The notes under the pieces are model-generated. The model saw only the letters and a program-made list of their open reading frames with translations. It ran no database searches and had not been told where the DNA came from. A DNA stretch of 64,000 bases from Streptomyces tsukubensis. Lineage in GTDB: Bacteria > Actinomycetota > Actinomycetes > Streptomycetales > Streptomycetaceae. The stretch covers positions 5,106,501-5,170,500 of the forward strand of contig NZ_CP020700.1 in NCBI RefSeq assembly GCF_003932715.1. The letters are read 5' to 3'. The first letter of the stretch is position 1. Each line of letters opens with the position of its first letter. The position numbers were made by a program, and so were the translations under genes. Below, one piece after another: positions 50,165-57,108 of the stretch.

Positions 50165-51376
50165 TCAGTGCTGGCTGTAGCCGTCCAGGAACGATCCGAT
50201 CCGGGTCACCGCGTCCGCCAGGTCCTTGGTCGCGGGCAGGGTGACGATCCGGAAGTGATCCGGCTCGGGCCAGTTGAAGCCCGTCCCGTGGACCACCATG
50301 ATCTTCTCGGCCCGGAGCAGGTCGAGGACCATCTGCCGGTCGTCCTTGATCTTGTAGACCTTCGGGTCCAGCCGGGGGAAGAGATAGAGCGCGCCCTTCG
50401 GTTTGACGCAGGTGACGCCGGGGATCTGCGTCAGCAGGTCGTACGCCGCATCGCGCTGTTCCAGTATCCGGCCGCCCGGCAGGACGAGGTCCTCGATGGA
50501 CTGCCTGCCGCCCAGTGCGGTGGCCACTGCGTGCTGCGAGGGCATATTCGCGCACAGCCGCATATTGGCGAGGATGGTCAGCCCCTCGATATAGGAGGCG
50601 GCGTGCGTCTTGGGGCCGCAGACCGCCAGCCAGCCGGAGCGGTAACCGGCCACCCGGTAGTTCTTGGAGAGCCCGTTGAAGGTGAGGGTCAGCAGGTCCG
50701 GGGCGATCGCGGCGGTCGGGGTGTGGGTCGCTCCGTCGTAGAGGATCTTGTCGTAGATCTCGTCGGAGCAGACCACCAGCCGGTGGCGGCGGGCGATGTC
50801 GGTCAGCCCGCGCAGCAGCTCGTCGTCGTAGACCGCGCCCGTGGGGTTGTTCGGATTGATGATCACCATGGCCTTGGTCCGGTCGGTGATCTTGCGCTCC
50901 AGATCGGCGAGGTCGGGCATCCAGTCCGACTGCTCGTCGCAGCGGTAGTGCACCGCGGTGCCGCCGGCCAGCGAGACGGACGCCGTCCACAGCGGATAGT
51001 CCGGCGCCGGGACCAGCACCTCGTCCCCGTCGTCGAGCAGTGCCTGCATCGACATCTGGATCAGCTCTGAGACGCCGTTGCCCAGATAGATGTCCTCGAC
51101 ATCGAGGCCGATGCCCTTGGTCTGGTAGTGCTGCATCACCGCGCGCCGCGCCGAGAGCAGCCCCTTCGCGTCACCGTAACCGTGGGCCCCGCCCACATTG
51201 CGGAGGATGTCCTCCAGGATCTCCGGCGGGCACTCGAATCCGAATGCTGCGGGGTTGCCGGTGTTCAGCTTGAGGATCCGGTGTCCTGCTGCCTCCAGCC
51301 GCATCGCCTCCTCAAGGACCGGACCGCGGATCTCGTAACAGACATTGGCGAGCTTCGTCGACTGGATCACCTGCAT
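50165..51376 (-). CDS. PLP-dependent aminotransferase, alanine/AlaA type
   Basis: 403 residues, fold-type I aminotransferase. Substrate arm TGNPAAFGFECPP at the start, PAPDYPLWTASVSLAGG and INPNNPTGAVYDDE in the large domain, and the PLP lysine in FNGLSKNYRVAGYRSGW (about residue 240). The Arg binding the substrate carboxylate is at the C-terminal end (PDHFRIVTLP). The closest known types are AlaA/AlaT alanine aminotransferases and AspC-like enzymes: pyruvate plus glutamate giving alanine plus 2-oxoglutarate. Specificity cannot be fixed by sequence reading. Confidence 0.92.
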   Translation of the reverse strand: MQVIQSTKLANVCYEIRGPVLEEAMRLEAAGHRILKLNTGNPAAFGFECPPEILEDILRNVGGAHGYGDAKGLLSARRAVMQHYQTKGIGLDVEDIYLGNGVSELIQMSMQALLDDGDEVLVPAPDYPLWTASVSLAGGTAVHYRCDEQSDWMPDLADLERKITDRTKAMVIINPNNPTGAVYDDELLRGLTDIARRHRLVVCSDEIYDKILYDGATHTPTAAIAPDLLTLTFNGLSKNYRVAGYRSGWLAVCGPKTHAASYIEGLTILANMRLCANMPSQHAVATALGGRQSIEDLVLPGGRILEQRDAAYDLLTQIPGVTCVKPKGALYLFPRLDPKVYKIKDDRQMVLDLLRAEKIMVVHGTGFNWPEPDHFRIVTLPATKDLADAVTRIGSFLDGYSQH

Positions 51377-51524
51377 GTGCGTGAGCTTACGACCGTCGGT
51401 CGCCGCTCGCCGAGTGTTTTAGCCCACGCCGCCCCGGACCGGTAATCCGGCGTGCGGGGGCGGCGGCGGGGTGCCGGGCCCATTCCGCGGCCGGTCCGCC
51501 CGGTGCCGGGCGTGGACGGGGAAA

Positions 51525-51556
51525 GGCCCCGGGATGCGGCGACGCACCCCGGGGCC
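51525..51556 (-). terminator. Terminator after the first chaplin
   Basis: GGCCCCGGG (51525-51533) pairs with CCCGGGGCC (51548-51556); inner bases TGCG/CGCA extend the stem. About 58 bases beyond the chaplin stop. Confidence 0.65.
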
Positions 51557-51613
51557 CCGGGTCCGGCGGCCGGTGGACCGGCCGTTTCCCATTCCCTCAT
51601 GACCGGTGAAGGA

Positions 51614-51847
51614 TCAGCCGTTCACACAGGCGTTGCCGAGGCTCGGGTTCAGCAGCGCAATGATGTTCACCGTATTGCCGCAGACATTGATCGGAACGTG
51701 AACCGGGATCTGGATCACATTGCCGGACAGCACGCCGGGGGAGTTGGCGGCAGCACCGTTGGCGTTCGAGTCGGCCACGGCCGGAGCGGCCGCGCTGAGC
51801 GCCAGCAGAATACCCGCAACGGTGGCGGCAGCCTTCTTGTGCTTCAT
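51614..51847 (-). CDS. Short chaplin (with Cys pair)
   Basis: 77 residues; ATG 51847 follows GAAAGGA. A signal peptide of about 25 residues (MKHKKAAATVAGILLALSAA start, cleavage after AVA) leaves a mature peptide of about 50 residues that is one chaplin domain: NGAAANSPGVLSGNVIQIPV, then HVPINVCGNTVNIIALLNPS and LGNACVNG. The two Cys can form the single disulfide of ChpF/G/H-type short chaplins. Secreted chaplins assemble into amyloid-like fibrils at the air-water interface, making aerial hyphae hydrophobic. No sortase signal, so it is released rather than anchored. Confidence 0.95.
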   Translation of the reverse strand: MKHKKAAATVAGILLALSAAAPAVADSNANGAAANSPGVLSGNVIQIPVHVPINVCGNTVNIIALLNPSLGNACVNG

Positions 51848-52038
51848 TGTTCGATCCTTTCAGCGGCGGCACTGAACGCAGGCACGACCCTCGTGCGCTG
51901 CGCCGACAGTCATCTGTTCCATGGCGCCCCCGCAGATCTAGTAACGACTGGGTTCCCGCCAGGAAACCTCGCCTATAGCGACCTGAGGAAAAGTCACTCG
52001 TATGCGAAGCGGTCCGGGGAAATGCCCCGGGAAAGGGG

Positions 52039-52071
52039 TGTGCCCCCGGGCGCCGAACGCTCGGGGGCACA
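52039..52071 (-). terminator. Terminator after rodlin 1
   Basis: 14-base arms (52039-52052 with 52058-52071), one mismatch, 5-base loop, 17 bases past the stop codon. Confidence 0.75.
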
Positions 52072-52088
52072 ACTCAGAGGCGGACGGC

Positions 52089-52499
52089 TCAGCTGTTGCC
52101 GGCGCCGTTGCCCGAGAGGACCGGGATGTTGCTGAGGATGTGCGACAGCGGCTCGTCGCCCTTGGCCTGCGTCGAGTTCTCGGTGCACTGCTGGTTCTGC
52201 GGCGCCGACAGGATCGGGACGTCCTGGACGGCGATCGGGATGACGCCGATGAGGGAACCGGCGTTGACCTTCGCGGGCAGGCCGATGCAGGGCTTGTTCA
52301 GCGAGCCCTGGATGAGGGCCATCTGCGGGCTCATGTCGCCGTGCGTGGCGGAGTTGCCGTAGGTCTGCGAGGCGCCGTTGCCGCTGAAGGACGTGGTGCC
52401 GTTGTCGTTGCCGATGGCCATGGCCGGAGCGGCCACCGTGGCGCCGGCGCCCACCATCGACGCGGTGACCGCAGCGGTGGCCAGAATCTTCTTGATCAC
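52089..52499 (-). CDS. Rodlin 1
   Basis: 136 residues from GTG 52499 (AAAGGGAA upstream). Signal peptide ending near APAMA, then IGNDNGTTSFSGNGASQTYG, GDMSPQMALIQGSLNKPCIGLP, and an end block QNQQCTENSTQAKGDEPLSHIL. These match RdlA/RdlB, including two conserved Cys. Rodlins organise chaplin fibrils into the rodlet layer on aerial hyphae and spores. It is a clear paralogue of rodlin 2 (53047-53451), about 550 bp upstream, with nearly identical C-termini. Mature size and Gly/Asn/Ser richness are normal. Confidence 0.95.
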   Translation of the reverse strand: MIKKILATAAVTASMVGAGATVAAPAMAIGNDNGTTSFSGNGASQTYGNSATHGDMSPQMALIQGSLNKPCIGLPAKVNAGSLIGVIPIAVQDVPILSAPQNQQCTENSTQAKGDEPLSHILSNIPVLSGNGAGNS

Positions 52500-52546
52500 T
52501 TGATGTTCCCTTTTCGCTATGAACGATCGATCGTGGAGCAGACTGA

Positions 52547-52585
52547 TCAACTGCCCCCGATCCGTTTGGTTCCGCGCGTTCACCC
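52547..52585 (-). promoter_or_regulatory. Conserved rodlin upstream element, ECF-type promoter (copy 1)
   Basis: Reads GGGTGAAC, then GGAACC (52573-52568), a 15-base spacer and AGTTGA (52552-52547) on the minus strand. GTGAAC and GAACCAAAC are shared with the element before rodlin 2 at the same distance from the start codon. In S. venezuelae, rodlin and chaplin genes belong to the sigma-BldN (ECF) regulon, so this is a candidate BldN promoter. Confidence 0.5.
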
Positions 52586-52987
52586 GAAAGCCGTAATACG
52601 GCCGGATGGTCGACGCCCGGAATATCGGAGGAGGGACCTCGGACGGTCCCGTCCTCCGATACGGCGGATCGCGATTCGTCCCCGGATGCGCCATGCCAAC
52701 TGGAAGCACGACTGCCCCACGACGCAATGCGCCGCCGGCTGGAGGCAGGCATCCGGAACGGATCCGATTCCACGGTCCGCGGGCCCATTCAAGCAGCCCC
52801 GACGGCCGTCTGCCGAGGCTCGTTCACCCATCTGCCGAGTGAATTTCCGCCGTACGGATTCCTTCGAAATGATGAGGCAATCGGAGCAGGGTTTTCGAGT
52901 AAACGTTTCAGCAATTCCGGGGTGCGGCGGGAAGGGAGGGCCGGAAAAGCGTGCGGAATCGGGGGAGGGGAGCGGTGGAGAAGGGGG

Positions 52988-53020
52988 AAGCCCCCGGCAC
53001 CGGGCGGGTGCCGGGGGCTT
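52988..53020 (-). terminator. Terminator after rodlin 2
   Basis: Perfect 14-bp stem (52988-53001 with 53007-53020) and 5-base loop, 26 bases past the stop codon. Confidence 0.85.
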
Positions 53021-53046
53021 CGTGCCGTCCGCTGTGGCGGGCCGCC

Positions 53047-53451
53047 TCAGCTGTTGGCGACGCCGTTGCCCGAGAGGACCGGGATGTTGCTGAGCAGGTG
53101 CGAGAGCGGCTCGTCGCCCTTGGCCTGCGTCGAGTTCTCGGTGCACTGCTGGTTCTGCGGAGCCGACAGGATCGGGATGTCCTGGACGGCGACCGGCACG
53201 AGGACGCCCACGAGGGAGCCGGCGTTGGCCTTCAGCGGCAGACCGATGCAGGGCTTGTTCAGTGACCCCTGGACCAGGCTGAGCTGGGGGCTCATGTCGC
53301 CGTAGGTCTCGGCGTTGCCGTAGGACTGCGACGCGCCGTTGCCGCTGACCGACGTGGTGCCCGTGTGGTCGCCGATGGCCATAGCCTGCCCGGCACCCGC
53401 GCCCACCACGGAGAGGCCGACCACTGCGGTCGCCATAACCTTCTTGAGCAT
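53047..53451 (-). CDS. Rodlin 2
   Basis: 134 residues from ATG 53451 (AAGGACGG upstream). Signal peptide (MLKKVMATAVVGLSVVGAGA start), mature protein from about AIGDHTG. SGNGASQSYGNAETYGDMSP, then LSLVQGSLNKPCIGLP and QNQQCTENSTQAKGDEPLSH are shared almost word for word with rodlin 1, while signal peptides and the central segment (GVLVPVAVQDIPILSAP against GVIPIAVQDVPILSAP) differ. This is an old tandem duplication kept as two genes, as in the rdlA/rdlB pair of S. coelicolor, although there the two are divergent and here they point the same way. Confidence 0.95.
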   Translation of the reverse strand: MLKKVMATAVVGLSVVGAGAGQAMAIGDHTGTTSVSGNGASQSYGNAETYGDMSPQLSLVQGSLNKPCIGLPLKANAGSLVGVLVPVAVQDIPILSAPQNQQCTENSTQAKGDEPLSHLLSNIPVLSGNGVANS

Positions 53452-53496
53452 GTTCCGTCCTTCTGTCTCGTGGATGCCCACTAGCGGAGCGACCTG

Positions 53497-53536
53497 ACAA
53501 CAGCGGGCCGCCGAGTTTGGTTCTCCCGGTTCACCC
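53497..53536 (-). promoter_or_regulatory. Conserved rodlin upstream element, ECF-type promoter (copy 2)
   Basis: GGGTGAAC, then AGAACC (53524-53519), a 16-base spacer and TGTTGT (53502-53497), minus strand. The shared GTTTGGTTC block starts 64 bases before the rodlin 2 ATG, and 65 bases before the rodlin 1 start in copy 1. Confidence 0.5.
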
Positions 53537-53721
53537 CAATGGCGCACACGCCCTGGTCGGACCGGACCGCGGCGGCCGGGTCCGGGGGCCGGAAACGGGC
53601 GGCCGTTGGGCCGAACGGGGGTCCCCCGACATGTCGCCCGTGTCCCCGCCGCGCATCGTCCGTTTCGATCTGTGTGAGCCCTTACGCAGGGCAGAACATC
53701 GAACAGAAGGTGCTATCTCCC

Positions 53722-53961
53722 ATGAACACTGCCAAGAAGGCCGCCGTGGTGCTCGCCACCGCCGGACTCGCCGCGGGTGCCGCCGCCGGCAACGCGTTCG
53801 CCAGCAGCGACGCGAACGGCGCCGCCGCCAACTCCCCGGGCGTCCTGTCCGGCAATGTGGTCCAGGTCCCGGTGCACGTGCCGGTCAACGTCGTCGGCAA
53901 CTCGATCAACGTCATCGGGCTGCTGAACCCGGCCTTCGGCAACACCGGCGCCAACGCCTGA
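53722..53961 (+). CDS. chpE: Short chaplin lacking cysteines (ChpE-like)
   Basis: 79 residues; ATG 53722 with GAAGG upstream. Signal peptide MNTAKKAAVVLATAGLAAG onward, cut after AFA. The mature peptide is one chaplin domain, NGAAANSPGVLSGNVVQVPV, then HVPVNVVGNSINVIGLLNPA and FGNTGANA. The two Cys of other short chaplins are replaced (Val and Thr positions), which is the hallmark of ChpE in S. coelicolor. The mature N-terminus is nearly identical to that of the chaplin at 51614-51847. Divergent from rodlin 2, with 270 bp between starts. Confidence 0.92.
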   Translation: MNTAKKAAVVLATAGLAAGAAAGNAFASSDANGAAANSPGVLSGNVVQVPVHVPVNVVGNSINVIGLLNPAFGNTGANA

Positions 53962-53980
53962 CGTCCGCACGGCGCGTCAC

Positions 53981-54017
53981 GGGTGGTGCCCCCGGCTCCC
54001 GGCCGGGGGCACCACCC
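53981..54017 (+). terminator. Terminator after the ChpE-like gene
   Basis: Perfect 16-bp stem (53981-53996 with 54002-54017), 5-base loop, followed by TTTTTC. 20 bases past the stop codon; a rare textbook U-tract terminator for this genome. Confidence 0.92.
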
Positions 54018-54064
54018 TTTTTCTGCCGCCGTACGGGTGCGGAGCCGACCGGGTACGAGACGTT

Positions 54065-54117
54065 CGGGTACGGGGAAGGGGTGCGGCCGCAGCGGCCGCA
54101 CCCCTTCCCCGTACCCG
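54065..54117. terminator. 26-bp perfect inverted repeat, bidirectional terminator
   Basis: Arms 54065-54090 and 54092-54117 are exact reverse complements around one central A. It stands between the convergent ChpE-like gene and the next secreted protein gene, 7 bases past the latter's stop. Confidence 0.85.
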
Positions 54118-54124
54118 GACTCCG

Positions 54125-54427
54125 TCAGCCGCCGACCGAGATCCCGCCCAGCATCGGGGTGGCTCCGGCGGCGGTCTTCAGGATGCGCTCGGGTGCCTGT
54201 CCCTTGATGCTGTTGAGCTGCATCGCCGTTTCCGCGGCGTCCTTTACGACGTTGCCGCTGCCGCCGTTGAGCAGCGGGGACTGTTCGACGATGTGGGTGA
54301 GGCCGCCGTTCAGGCTCATGGGCGGCATGGCCGGCGGGGCTGCGGTCGCGGCCATCGCGGGTGCCGCCGCGCCGACCGCGGCCACCGAACCGGCGATGAT
54401 CACGGCAACCCTCGACGAATACTTCAT
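54125..54427 (-). CDS. Small secreted protein in the chaplin/rodlin island
   Basis: 100 residues. ATG 54427 follows AGAAAGGGA. Signal peptide (SSRVAVIIAGSVAAVGAAA, cleavage near AMA). The mature 72 residues (PPMSLNGGLTHIVEQSPLLNGG, conserved-looking Asn/Gly turns; NVVKDAAETAMQLNSIKG; ATPMLGGISVGG) contain no Cys and no chaplin or rodlin domain. The general pattern (short Ala-rich signal peptide, Gly/Asn-rich hydrophobic ends) is like rodlins, and the neighbourhood suggests a further component of the aerial surface layer. I do not recognise a named family. Confidence 0.8.
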   Translation of the reverse strand: MKYSSRVAVIIAGSVAAVGAAAPAMAATAAPPAMPPMSLNGGLTHIVEQSPLLNGGSGNVVKDAAETAMQLNSIKGQAPERILKTAAGATPMLGGISVGG

Positions 54428-54708
54428 CTCTTCGCATCCCTTTCTCCGGCGACGTTCCTCGCCGCCGTCACCGTGGACAACGACGGCCCCGCCCGGGGGT
54501 TATCGTCCAACCCGGCCGAGGAACGGGAAAACGCCATAACGAGCATCGGCGGAAAAGGGTGCGTCGAATCACCCGAAGGTTTGATAAGGGGCCGCCGTGG
54601 GTTGCCGTGACAGCGGCTCAAGGCGCGTCCGGCGTGATTACCGGTGGTTCATCTGTCAAAGTGCACACTCCTGTTCTTGTCATCTTGACCGAGTGGGAGA
54701 GGCGCCTC

Positions 54709-55818
54709 ATGTCGAACTCGCCGGGCAGCACCACCAGGGGCGTCCGGGGCGCCGCGCTTCTGCTGGCGGCCGCCGCCGTGCTCGGGCCCGCCGCGGGCGG
54801 CGCCGGGGCCATCGGGCAGTCCGGCCAGCCCGAGTCGTCGAGCCTTCCCTTCGCCCAGCGCTACCACGCCGTCCAGCACGGCGGGATCGTGCGTACCGCC
54901 AACGCCGCCATCACCTGCCGCACCCCCGAGACCACCGGCGCCACCCCCTGTGCGGCGGTCCAGCAGGGCGGCAGCGGCGTCAACAGCGACTACGAGATGT
55001 TCTACGTCGACGAGGACGACGACCCCAACACCTACAACTCCAGCCGCGCCCGGCTCACCCTGCCGCCGGGCGCCGAGGTGACCTACGCCCGGCTGTACTG
55101 GGGCGGCAACCTGCGGGTCGGCGAGCAGAAACCCCCGAAGGACAACGGCCGCGTGCTCATCGCGGAACCCGGCGGACGGTACAAAGAGGTCCTCGCCGAC
55201 ACCCGCACGGCCCACCGCGACGCCGACGGCGCCGATGCCTTCCAGGCCTCCGCCGACATCACCCCGCTGGTCCGCAGCAGCGGTTCGGGACTCTGGACCG
55301 TCGCCCAGATCAACGTCGCCATGGGCCACTCCGACGTCGGCGCCTGGGGCGGCTGGACCCTCGTCGTCGCCTACGAGGACCCCACCGCACCCCTGCGCCA
55401 CCTCGCCCTCTGGGACGGGTTCCAGACCCTGAACAAGGCGAACCCGGCGTACGAGATCGCCCTCACCGGACTCCGGATCCCCGCCGGGGCCGAAGGGATC
55501 GCCGGCCTCGCCGGATACGACGGGGACCGCGGCACCACCGGCGACCGGGCCCGCATCCGTACGGACACCGGAAAGACGTTCGACCTCAAAGGTGCGGGAA
55601 ATCCGGCCGACGACCTGATGAACTCCACCATTACCGGACCCGGAAATCCGCTGGTCCGACAACCTGCCCATAGCAACACCCTTGGATACGACTCGGATGT
55701 CTATGACATCGGCGCCGCACTGGTGTCCGGGGTCACCAGTTTGAGTTTCCGCTTCGAGACCGAAAACCTCGGATACTCCCTCGGCGTTCTCTTCGTGCAG
55801 GCAGACACCCGCCGCTGA
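54709..55818 (+). CDS. Secreted DUF3344-type protein
   Basis: 369 residues from ATG 54709 (GGGAGAGG upstream). Signal peptide RGAALLLAAAAVLGPAAGG, cleavage near GAGA. The mature protein is beta-rich: SLPFAQRYHAVQHGGIVRTA, two Cys (TCRTPETTGATPCAAV) likely paired, then EVTYARLYWGGNL, VAMGHSDVGAWGGWTLVVAYEDP, and an ending SLSFRFETENLGYSLGVLFVQ. This layout matches DUF3344 proteins found in Streptomyces and related genera, of unknown function. It precedes the exopolysaccharide operon by 63 bp on the same strand, so co-expression is possible. Confidence 0.85.
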   Translation: MSNSPGSTTRGVRGAALLLAAAAVLGPAAGGAGAIGQSGQPESSSLPFAQRYHAVQHGGIVRTANAAITCRTPETTGATPCAAVQQGGSGVNSDYEMFYVDEDDDPNTYNSSRARLTLPPGAEVTYARLYWGGNLRVGEQKPPKDNGRVLIAEPGGRYKEVLADTRTAHRDADGADAFQASADITPLVRSSGSGLWTVAQINVAMGHSDVGAWGGWTLVVAYEDPTAPLRHLALWDGFQTLNKANPAYEIALTGLRIPAGAEGIAGLAGYDGDRGTTGDRARIRTDTGKTFDLKGAGNPADDLMNSTITGPGNPLVRQPAHSNTLGYDSDVYDIGAALVSGVTSLSFRFETENLGYSLGVLFVQADTRR

Positions 55819-55881
55819 CATTCCCCGCGCGGCGCTGCTCGCCCCGAGCCTGATCCGCCCCACGTACCAAGAGAGCCGCAC

Positions 55882-57108
55882 GTGCCGCAGAGAAACCGGA
55901 CCGAGCCGAGCCAACTGACGATCTTCCATCTGGTGCAGCCGGTGGAAGGGGGAGTCGCCCGCGTGGTCACCGACCTCGTCCGGGCGCAGATCGCCGAAGG
56001 ACTGCGGGCCGAGGTCGCCTGCCCGCCCGGCGGCGAACTCGCCGAACGCGCCGCCGAGGCCGGGGCCCGGGTGCACTCCTGGCCCGCCGGACGCGCCCCC
56101 GGACCCGCCCTGCTGCGAGAGGTGTGGACCGCCGCCCGGCTGATCCGCCGCAGCAGTCCGCATCTCGTGCACGCCCACAGCGCCAAGGCGGGTCTGGTCG
56201 CCCGGCTGGCGGTCCGCGGCCGGGTGCCCACCGTCTTCCAGCCGCACGCCTGGTCGTTCGACGCCGTCGAAGGGCGCGCCGCCGAACTGGCCCGGATCTG
56301 GGAGCGGTACGGCACCCGCTGGTCCACCCGGACGCTCTGCGTCAGCGAGACCGAGCGGCGGGCGGGGGAGAGCGCCGGGATCGCCGCCCGCTGGGCCGTC
56401 ATCCGCAACGGCGTCGACCTCGGGCACTTCGAACCCGGCGCCGGACTGGTCGGCGGACGGCCCGTACCGCCCGCCGACCGGGGCGACCGGCTGCGGGAGC
56501 GCGCCGGACTGCCCGAGCTGACCGGGGTGCCCGACGACGCGCCCGTCGTCCTCTGCGTCGGCCGGCTCTGCCGCCAGAAGGGCCAGGACGTGCTGCTCGC
56601 CGCCTGGCCCGCGGTGCGGGCCGCCGTCCCCGGCGCCCGGCTCGTCCTCGTCGGCGACGGCCCCGACCGCGCCGCGCTCACCCGGCTCGCCCCGCCCGGG
56701 GTCCGGTTCGCCGGCGCCATCCACGACATCCGCCCCTGGCTGCGGGCCGCCGACGCCGTCGTCCTCCCCTCCCGCTGGGAGGGCATGGCGCTCGCCCCCC
56801 TCGAAGCCATGGCCTGCGGACTGCCGGTCGTCGTCACCGACGTCAGCGGCGCCCGGGAGAGCCTCCCGCCCGGCCACGACATCCACGGCCTCGTACCCCC
56901 GGACGATCCGCAGGCCCTCGCCGCCGCGCTCACCGGGCTGCTCACCGACCCGGATCTGCGGGCCCGCCTCGGCCGCGAGGCGCAGACCCATATGCGGGCC
57001 ACCTGCGACGTACGGCAGACGGCCGCCGCGGTCTCCGGGCTCTACCAGGATCTGCTCAGCTCGCCCCCCAAGCCGCCCAACCAGACGAGAAAGCGCACCA
57101 GGCGATGA
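55882..57108 (+). CDS. Glycosyltransferase family 4
   Basis: 408 residues from GTG 55882. GT-B fold: N-terminal acceptor domain (IFHLVQPVEGGVARVVTDLVRAQ) and the C-terminal nucleotide-sugar domain with VVLCVGRLCRQKGQDVLLAAWP and the E-x7-E motif region PSRWEGMALAPLEAMACGLPVV. This is a retaining transferase, probably adding a sugar to a lipid-linked oligosaccharide on the inner face of the membrane. First gene of the coupled exopolysaccharide operon: its stop overlaps the next ATG (ATGA). Confidence 0.93.
   Translation: MPQRNRTEPSQLTIFHLVQPVEGGVARVVTDLVRAQIAEGLRAEVACPPGGELAERAAEAGARVHSWPAGRAPGPALLREVWTAARLIRRSSPHLVHAHSAKAGLVARLAVRGRVPTVFQPHAWSFDAVEGRAAELARIWERYGTRWSTRTLCVSETERRAGESAGIAARWAVIRNGVDLGHFEPGAGLVGGRPVPPADRGDRLRERAGLPELTGVPDDAPVVLCVGRLCRQKGQDVLLAAWPAVRAAVPGARLVLVGDGPDRAALTRLAPPGVRFAGAIHDIRPWLRAADAVVLPSRWEGMALAPLEAMACGLPVVVTDVSGARESLPPGHDIHGLVPPDDPQALAAALTGLLTDPDLRARLGREAQTHMRATCDVRQTAAAVSGLYQDLLSSPPKPPNQTRKRTRR

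Larger units (their letters stand above)
52500..53046. other. 547-bp gap between the two rodlin genes
   Basis: Contains the rodlin 1 promoter element (52547-52585) and the rodlin 2 terminator (52988-53020). The centre (52600-52950) holds no credible gene; a relatively AT-rich stretch lies at 52840-52920. Confidence 0.45.

Noticed and set aside
52089..53451. Rodlin duplication as an assembly artefact
   Set aside because: The copies differ throughout signal peptides, central segments and flanking DNA.
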